From an uncultured Collinsella sp. (GTDB taxonomy: Bacteria > Actinomycetota > Coriobacteriia > Coriobacteriales > Coriobacteriaceae): a stretch of DNA of 8,376 bases. The notes under the pieces are model-generated. The model was given only the letters and a program-made list of their open reading frames with translations, did not search any database and was not told where the DNA came from. The DNA is taken from positions 1 through 8,376 of the forward strand of contig CAAFUK010000084.1 of assembly GCA_900766165.1 (NCBI GenBank). The letters are read 5' to 3'. The first letter of the stretch is position 1, and every line of letters starts with the position of its first letter. The position numbers were made by a program, and so were the translations under genes. Below are positions 4,607 to 8,376 of the stretch, piece by piece.

Positions 4607-6205
4607 GAAGTGGCGGGCACCCGTGAACACCATAGCAATATTGTGCTCATTGCAGGCCTGGATGCTCTCGTCGTCGCGCTTGGAGCCGCCGGGCTGAATG
4701 ATGCAGGTCACACCATGCTCGGCAAGCACGTCGACGTTGTCGCGGAACGGGAAGAATGCATCGCTTGCGCAGGCAAAGCCGCCCTTCTCCACACCCTCGC
4801 GCTCACAGAAGTCCTCGGCGCGCTCGCAAGCAAGCAGCGCAGAATCCACGCGGTTGGGCTGACCGGGGCCCATGCCAATGCCGGCCTTGCCCTTGGAGAC
4901 CAGGATGGCGTTGGACTTAACGCCCTTGCAGACCTTCCAGGCAAACTCGAGCTCGGCCATCTCGGCGTCGGTGGGCTTGCGGTCGGTGGGGAACGTAAAG
5001 GTCGCGGGATCCTCGGTCACGTGGTCGACTTCCTGCACCAGCATGCCACCGTCGACGGAGCGCAGCTCCACCTGGGCGCCGTGGTCCACGCCGCCGGTCG
5101 CCAACACGCGCAGGTTGGGGCGCTTGGCCATGCGCTCGAGCGCCTCGGCAGTGTAGCTCGGGGCGATGATGACCTCGACAAACTGCTTGTTCTGATCGGC
5201 GAAGTGCTCAACCAGCTCATAGGGAACCTCGCGGTTGCAGGCGATGATGCCGCCGAAAGCGCTCTTGGGATCGCAGGCGAAGGCGCGGTCGTAGGCAGCC
5301 GTAATATCCTCGGCAACGGCGGAACCGCAGGGGTTCTGGTGCTTGAGAATCACGCAGGCCGGCTCGTCAAACTCGCGGACCAGGTTCCAGGCGGCATCGG
5401 CATCCAGATAGTTGTTGTAGCTGAGCGGCTTGCCCTGGATCTGCTCGGAGCCCACGAGCGGGAACTGCGAGCTCGCGGTGTTCTCGCAGCCCTCGGCAAA
5501 GCGATAGACCGTAGCCTTCTGCTGCGGGTTCTCGCCATAGCGCAGGTCGTCGACCTTCTCCAGCGAGATCTCGAGCTTGGCAGAGGTGTCCGCCACGTCG
5601 CTTGCCTGGGCGGCAAGCCAACGGGAGATAGCCGTGTCGTAGGCGGCGGTAGTCTGGTAGACCTTCACCTGCAGGCGACGACGGGTGGAAAGCGTGGTGC
5701 AGCCACCGGTCTCGCGCATCTCGGCCAGGACGGCGTCATAGTCGGCCGGGTCGGAGATGACGGTAACGCTCGTGGCGTTCTTGGCGGCAGAGCGCAGCAT
5801 GGAGGGGCCGCCGATGTCGATGTGCTCGATGGCGTCCGCGAAGGTGACCTCGGGGTTGGCGACGGTCTTCTCGAACTCGTACAGGTTGACGACGACCAGG
5901 TCGATCAGCTTAATGCCGTGCTGAGCGGCCTCCTGCATGTGCTGCTCGGAATCGCGGCGGGCCAGCAGCGCACCGTGAACCTTGGGGTGCAGCGTCTTGA
6001 CGCGGCCGTCCATCATCTCGGGATAGCCCGTGAACTCCTCGATGGGGGTTACGGGAACGCCCGCGTCCTCGATGGCACGAGCCGTGCCGCCCGTAGAGAT
6101 GATCTCGACGCCGAAGTCGTCAACCAGCGTCCGTGCGAAATCGACGACGCCCGTCTTATCGGTAACCGAGATCAACGCGCGTGCGATCTTCACATCAGAT
6201 CCCAT
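4598..6205 (-). CDS. purH: Bifunctional AICAR transformylase / IMP cyclohydrolase
   Basis: Cytoplasmic enzyme for the last two steps of de novo purine synthesis: formylation of AICAR with 10-formyltetrahydrofolate, then ring closure to IMP. The 535-residue length is full size. The N-terminal IMP cyclohydrolase domain (about 5-200) shows ISVTDKTG (12-19), STGGT (37-41) and DGRVKTLHPKVHG (66-78). The transformylase part has RYGENPQQ (222-229), the catalytic Lys288-His289 in KHQNPCG, SAFGGIIA (315-322), GPGQPNRVDS (446-455), FFPFRD (484-489), QPGGSKRDDE (504-513) and the family end FTGARHFRH. The ATG at 6203-6205 has a perfect AGGAGG ribosome site 5 nt upstream. It stands alone, divergent from the acetyltransferase gene, with no other purine gene in the window. 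A 22-bp inverted repeat in the upstream gap may regulate it, and a structured 3' region follows it. Confidence 0.98.
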   Translation of the reverse strand: MGSDVKIARALISVTDKTGVVDFARTLVDDFGVEIISTGGTARAIEDAGVPVTPIEEFTGYPEMMDGRVKTLHPKVHGALLARRDSEQHMQEAAQHGIKLIDLVVVNLYEFEKTVANPEVTFADAIEHIDIGGPSMLRSAAKNATSVTVISDPADYDAVLAEMRETGGCTTLSTRRRLQVKVYQTTAAYDTAISRWLAAQASDVADTSAKLEISLEKVDDLRYGENPQQKATVYRFAEGCENTASSQFPLVGSEQIQGKPLSYNNYLDADAAWNLVREFDEPACVILKHQNPCGSAVAEDITAAYDRAFACDPKSAFGGIIACNREVPYELVEHFADQNKQFVEVIIAPSYTAEALERMAKRPNLRVLATGGVDHGAQVELRSVDGGMLVQEVDHVTEDPATFTFPTDRKPTDAEMAELEFAWKVCKGVKSNAILVSKGKAGIGMGPGQPNRVDSALLACERAEDFCEREGVEKGGFACASDAFFPFRDNVDVLAEHGVTCIIQPGGSKRDDESIQACNEHNIAMVFTGARHFRH

Positions 6206-6210
6206 GCAGT

Positions 6211-6216
6211 CCTCCT
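6211..6216 (-). promoter_or_regulatory. purH ribosome binding site
   Basis: The minus strand reads AGGAGG, the full consensus, with a 5-nt spacer to the purH ATG. It fixes the start and suggests strong translation. Confidence 0.85.
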
Positions 6217-6279
6217 GTCCGGTACGCCGCCGTGCTCTGTGAGTCGGTGATACGTCGATCTGCAGCGCTCGCGCAGCGG

Positions 6280-6301
6280 CATTGAAAATACTGATTCAAT
6301 G
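6280..6301. promoter_or_regulatory. Inverted repeat in the purH/acetyltransferase divergent gap
   Basis: CATTGAA (6280-6286) and TTCAATG (6295-6301) are perfect 7-bp arms around an 8-bp AT-rich spacer, the form of a repressor operator. It is 75 bp upstream of the purH ATG and 180 bp before the acetyltransferase ATG. A TTGAAT hexamer within it on the minus strand resembles a -35 box, but no good -10 box follows at the right distance. The 276-bp gap (6206-6481) otherwise holds no supported gene. A further imperfect stem (6377-6385 with 6428-6436) could form in an acetyltransferase leader RNA. Confidence 0.45.
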
Positions 6302-6481
6302 TAGCGCATCGAGCGCGACGATGCACCCCGCAACGCGCGGCTGTGCAGAAAAAGCTTCGAGCGGGGGTTGCAGGAGCGCCACTGGGCACGGTGAGTTCAT
6401 GGAACACAGGGGCACCATAATTAGATGCCAATGGCGTGGTAGAACTGTGCTCGATATGCATCCGCAATAGAAAGAGGCACC

Positions 6482-7123
6482 ATGGTCTCGCGGGTTCTCT
6501 ACCGACCGTTTGATACCGAAGATTTCGACGCCATCGCGCTGATCTTGCAGCAGCTTTGGCACAACAACTCGGATAACGATGAGTACAACCGCCTCGAGGC
6601 CGCGTGCGATCTTGCCTACTGCCTTTCGTCCTCGACGTTTTCGCAGGTTGCCGTAATCGACGGTCAGGCGCGCGGCATTGCGCTTGCACGCGCAGGACAG
6701 AGCTCCAGCGCCACCGTTAAGGAACATTGGATGGATACCGAGCGCGCGTTGCTGTCGCAGATGCGCGAGCTGGAGCCCGAAGCTTGCGCCGAGTACCTCT
6801 CGTTTGTGCGCACCACCATTCGAACCAACAACCGCCTGCTCGAGAGCAGCCCACTGCCGCATGACAACGAGGTCACGCTGCTTGCCGTTGATCGCGACGT
6901 CCACGGCCTGGGCGTTGGCACGGTTCTGCTCGACGCCGCAATCTCGCATCTGTCCTCGCTTGGAGCGACGAGGGCGCACCTGTACACCGACTCCAACTGC
7001 TCGTGGAAGTTCTACGAGCTGCACGGCTTTAAGCGCACGGCCACGCACCGCGCCAACCGCGAGGAACGCCGCCACGCCATGCCGCGCGAAAGCTTCCTCT
7101 ACGAACTCGACCTAACAGTCTAA
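6482..7123 (+). CDS. GNAT-family N-acetyltransferase
   Basis: Predicted acetyl-CoA-dependent acetyltransferase of 213 residues; the substrate is unknown. The core acetyl-CoA site is EVTLLAVDRDVHGLGVG (130-146) followed by helix TVLLDAAISHL, then the strand AHLYTD (165-170) and the closing motif WKFYELHGFKR (175-185), which is the usual GNAT end with its conserved Tyr. The pyrophosphate loop reads HGLGVG where most members have Gln or Arg in the first place (His141). The region between the first strand and this loop (about 70-128) is longer than in minimal GNAT proteins and may form a substrate cap. ATG 6482-6484 follows an AAGAGG ribosome site by 5 nt. It is divergent from purH and appears monocistronic; a hairpin lies directly after its stop. 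No signal peptide or membrane helix is seen. Confidence 0.87.
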   Translation: MVSRVLYRPFDTEDFDAIALILQQLWHNNSDNDEYNRLEAACDLAYCLSSSTFSQVAVIDGQARGIALARAGQSSSATVKEHWMDTERALLSQMRELEPEACAEYLSFVRTTIRTNNRLLESSPLPHDNEVTLLAVDRDVHGLGVGTVLLDAAISHLSSLGATRAHLYTDSNCSWKFYELHGFKRTATHRANREERRHAMPRESFLYELDLTV

Positions 7124-7125
7124 AC

Positions 7126-7156
7126 CCGGCACTTAGGGACGTTCCTAAACTGCCGG
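7126..7156 (+). repeat. REP-like palindromic hairpin after the acetyltransferase gene
   Basis: CCGGCA (7126-7131) pairs with TGCCGG (7151-7156), and inside it TTAGGGACGTTCCTAA (7133-7148) is a palindrome with one unmatched pair. The outer and inner stems are offset by one extra base on the right, giving the bulged shape seen in REP-type elements. No T run follows, so it is a poor intrinsic terminator, although it could protect the mRNA end. A GGGACGTTCC core is found in repeats tied to REP-associated transposases in other gut bacteria; I recall this only from general knowledge. It lies right beside the left end of the IS110 element. Confidence 0.5.
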
Positions 7157-7190
7157 CATAGACGATATGAGCAGGACATAAAAACATTGA

Positions 7191-7284
7191 GAGCCCCTGC
7201 TGCATGAAAGACCGCGGATTAGGCCGACAATGGTGAGTGTCTAATTCAGCCGCGGCGGCCACGCCGCATTCATGGAAGGGGCTC
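7191..7284 (+). ncRNA. Candidate bridge RNA / structured leader of the IS110 element
   Basis: A long-range stem, GAGCCCCT (7191-7198) with AGGGGCTC (7277-7284), continued by CATGAA (7203-7208) with TTCATG (7269-7274), encloses two hairpins. The first pairs ATTAG (7218-7222) with CTAAT (7241-7245) and has an internal loop and an 8- to 18-nt apical loop; the flanking CCGCGG copies (7212-7217 and 7250-7255) can extend it. The second pairs GCGGC (7252-7256) with GCCGC (7263-7267). IS110-group elements carry a bridge RNA upstream of the transposase, whose two loops recognise target and donor DNA. Position and two-loop shape fit, but guide pairing cannot be tested without the right end. The outer stem also hides the transposase ribosome site. 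Confidence 0.5.
7274..7281 (+). promoter_or_regulatory. Transposase ribosome binding site buried in the leader stem
   Basis: GGAAGGGG lies 5 nt before the transposase ATG. Most of it is in the right arm of the outer stem (AGGGGCTC, 7277-7284), so folding of the leader should reduce translation of the transposase. Confidence 0.6.
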
Positions 7285-7286
7285 CC

Positions 7287-8376
7287 ATGCTCGATACTAC
7301 CACCTTCGTCGGCCTCGACGTCCACGCCCGCTCGATAAAGGCAGTCTCCCTCGACGTCATGACCGGGGAGGCGCGCTGCGCGACCTTCGGCTACGACGCC
7401 GGGGCAGTCGCGGAGTGGGTGCGGTCCGTGGACCCAAAGGCCAAGTGCGTGTACGAATCCGGGGTCACGGGGTTCGACCTGCAGAAGAGGCTCTCCGGCC
7501 TCGGGGTCGACTGCGTGGTCGGCGCCGTCTCGAAGATGATCAAGCCCAGCGCGGACAGGCGCAGGAAGAACGACCGCAACGACGCCGAGTTCCTCGCCCG
7601 CATGCTGTCGGTCGGCAACGTGGTCGAGGTGTGGGTCCCCGACGACGAGTGCGAGGCCGCCCGCGACCTGACCAGGGCGCTCGAGGACGCGAGGGACGAC
7701 CTCTCGCGCTCGAAGCAGCGGCTCTCCAAGTTCCTGCTCAGGCACGGGCTCGTCTTCGACGAGAGGACGCCCACCGGCCGCAGGAAGGGCAACTGGACCC
7801 GGGCGCACTGGTCCTGGATCGAGTCGATTAGGTTCGCGGAGGGGGCCGACAACGACGTGCTCGCCTACTACGTCGACGCGGTCAGGCGGGCGGCGGAGGA
7901 GAAGGCGAGGCTCGAGGGGCTCGTCGGGGCCGAGGCCCGCAAGCCCAGGTGGAGGAGGAGGGTCGACTCCCTGCGCTGCCTCAAGGGCGTCGACACCGCG
8001 ACGGCCGCCGACCTCGTGTTCGAGGCCGGCGAGTTCTCGAGGTTCAGGAACGCCCGGTCGTTCGCCGCATGGGTCGGCCTGACGCCCTCCGAGCACTCCA
8101 GCGGGGAGAGCGACCGCAGGGGCGCGATCACCAAGGCGGGCAACAAGCACCTGAGGAAGGCGCTGGTCGAGGCCGCGTGGCACTACCTGACGTGCTCCGC
8201 GCGGCCGAAGGAGCCCGCCAGGGGCCAGGCCCCGGACCGGGTCGCCCGCAGGCATGCCGCCAAGGGCGTGCGGAGGCTGGTCGAGAGGCGCGGGACCCTG
8301 CTCGCGCGCGGGGTCCACAACAACAAGGCGAACGTCGCCACGGCGCGCGAGCTCGCCTGCTGGGTGTGGGCGGTCG
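7287..8376 (+). CDS. IS110-family DEDD transposase (recombinase), 3' end cut by the window
   Basis: Recombinase that should excise and insert the element under bridge-RNA guidance. No stop is reached: 363 codons are visible and probably only a few dozen are missing, since the last residues (ATARELACWVWAV) resemble the family's C-terminal part. The RuvC-like DEDD domain has Asp11 (FVGLDVH), Glu57 (VYESGVTG), and Asp96 and Asp99 (RKNDRNDA). A helical linker (about 120-220) leads to the second domain (225-300), with LRCLKGVDTATAADLV, FAAWVGLTP and HSSGESDRRGAITKAGNKHLRKA written here as separate blocks of it: HSSGES (270-275) and RGAITKAGNKHLRKA (278-292). Ser272 in the SG motif is the expected catalytic serine. 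All key residues are intact, so the enzyme is probably active. The ATG at 7287 follows GGAAGGGG and begins the conserved N terminus. Confidence 0.95.
   Translation, partial: MLDTTTFVGLDVHARSIKAVSLDVMTGEARCATFGYDAGAVAEWVRSVDPKAKCVYESGVTGFDLQKRLSGLGVDCVVGAVSKMIKPSADRRRKNDRNDAEFLARMLSVGNVVEVWVPDDECEAARDLTRALEDARDDLSRSKQRLSKFLLRHGLVFDERTPTGRRKGNWTRAHWSWIESIRFAEGADNDVLAYYVDAVRRAAEEKARLEGLVGAEARKPRWRRRVDSLRCLKGVDTATAADLVFEAGEFSRFRNARSFAAWVGLTPSEHSSGESDRRGAITKAGNKHLRKALVEAAWHYLTCSARPKEPARGQAPDRVARRHAAKGVRRLVERRGTLLARGVHNNKANVATARELACWVWAV

Larger units (their letters stand above)
7158..8376 (+). mobile_element. IS110-family insertion sequence, right end outside the window
   Basis: The element is defined by its DEDD transposase and the non-coding leader in front of it. 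The exact left boundary cannot be set: IS110 elements lack clear terminal inverted repeats and usually make no target duplication. It should fall between the acetyltransferase stop (7123) and the start of the leader stem (7191); 7158, just past the REP-like hairpin, is a guess. The transposase is much richer in GC and in AGG arginine codons than the neighbouring genes, which agrees with a foreign origin. Confidence 0.85.

Noticed and set aside
4529..6250. 573-codon open frame on the plus strand opposite purH
   Set aside because: It is antisense to a textbook purH with intact motifs and a perfect ribosome site. The translation is a Gly/Leu/Val/His-rich shadow typical of the complement of GC-rich genes.
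6195..6689. 164-codon minus-strand frame across the purH upstream gap
   Set aside because: It overlaps the acetyltransferase gene and the purH start and ribosome site, and its composition is that of a chance Arg/Cys-rich frame.
7029..8318. 429-codon open frame on the minus strand opposite the transposase
   Set aside because: The plus-strand frame is an unmistakable IS110 transposase. The antisense product is a Pro/Gly/Arg-rich artefact that also runs into the acetyltransferase gene.

Overview
The window looks like chromosomal DNA of a high-GC anaerobic actinobacterium of the class Coriobacteriia, most like Collinsella. This is an inference from the GC-rich codon use, the flavour of the proteins and the intergenic style; no rRNA or other marker gene is present to prove it.

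Layout. From 1 to 4347 all genes are on the minus strand. A hipBA-type toxin-antitoxin operon (hipB 1339-1575, hipA 46-1335) ends in a strong GC-rich terminator at the left edge. It is preceded by a control region with three near-identical 22-bp palindromes spaced exactly 39 bp apart, which cover a perfect TATAAT -10 box. Upstream of it is a two-component system: an OmpR-type response regulator (2767-3438) followed 9 nt later by a small two-helix, BceS-like histidine kinase (1714-2757). Next comes an unrecognised soluble 243-residue protein (3616-4347). purH (4598-6205) encodes the bifunctional enzyme of the last two steps of IMP synthesis. Between purH and the unknown gene lie 250 bp that are unusually rich in RNA-like structure: a long interrupted stem, a second stem-loop, and an intrinsic terminator ending 17 bp before the first ATG of the unknown gene.

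From 6482 the orientation switches. A GNAT-family acetyltransferase (6482-7123) is divergent from purH, and a REP-like palindromic hairpin sits just after its stop. An IS110-family insertion sequence follows. Its DEDD transposase (7287 onwards, cut off by the window end after 363 codons) is preceded by a highly foldable non-coding leader (7191-7284) placed where IS110 elements carry their bridge RNA.

How the parts work together. HipB should bind the three palindromes, shut its own promoter and neutralise HipA. The sensor kinase should phosphorylate its regulator at Asp52, but the ABC transporter that usually accompanies this kinase type is not in the window. purH is housekeeping. hipBA and the IS110 element are the accessory parts, and their base composition differs from their neighbours: hipBA is more AT-rich, the transposase much more GC-rich. 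The points most worth following are the structured purH/unknown-gene intergenic RNA, the IS110 leader as a candidate bridge RNA beside a REP-like sequence, and the phased hipBA operators.
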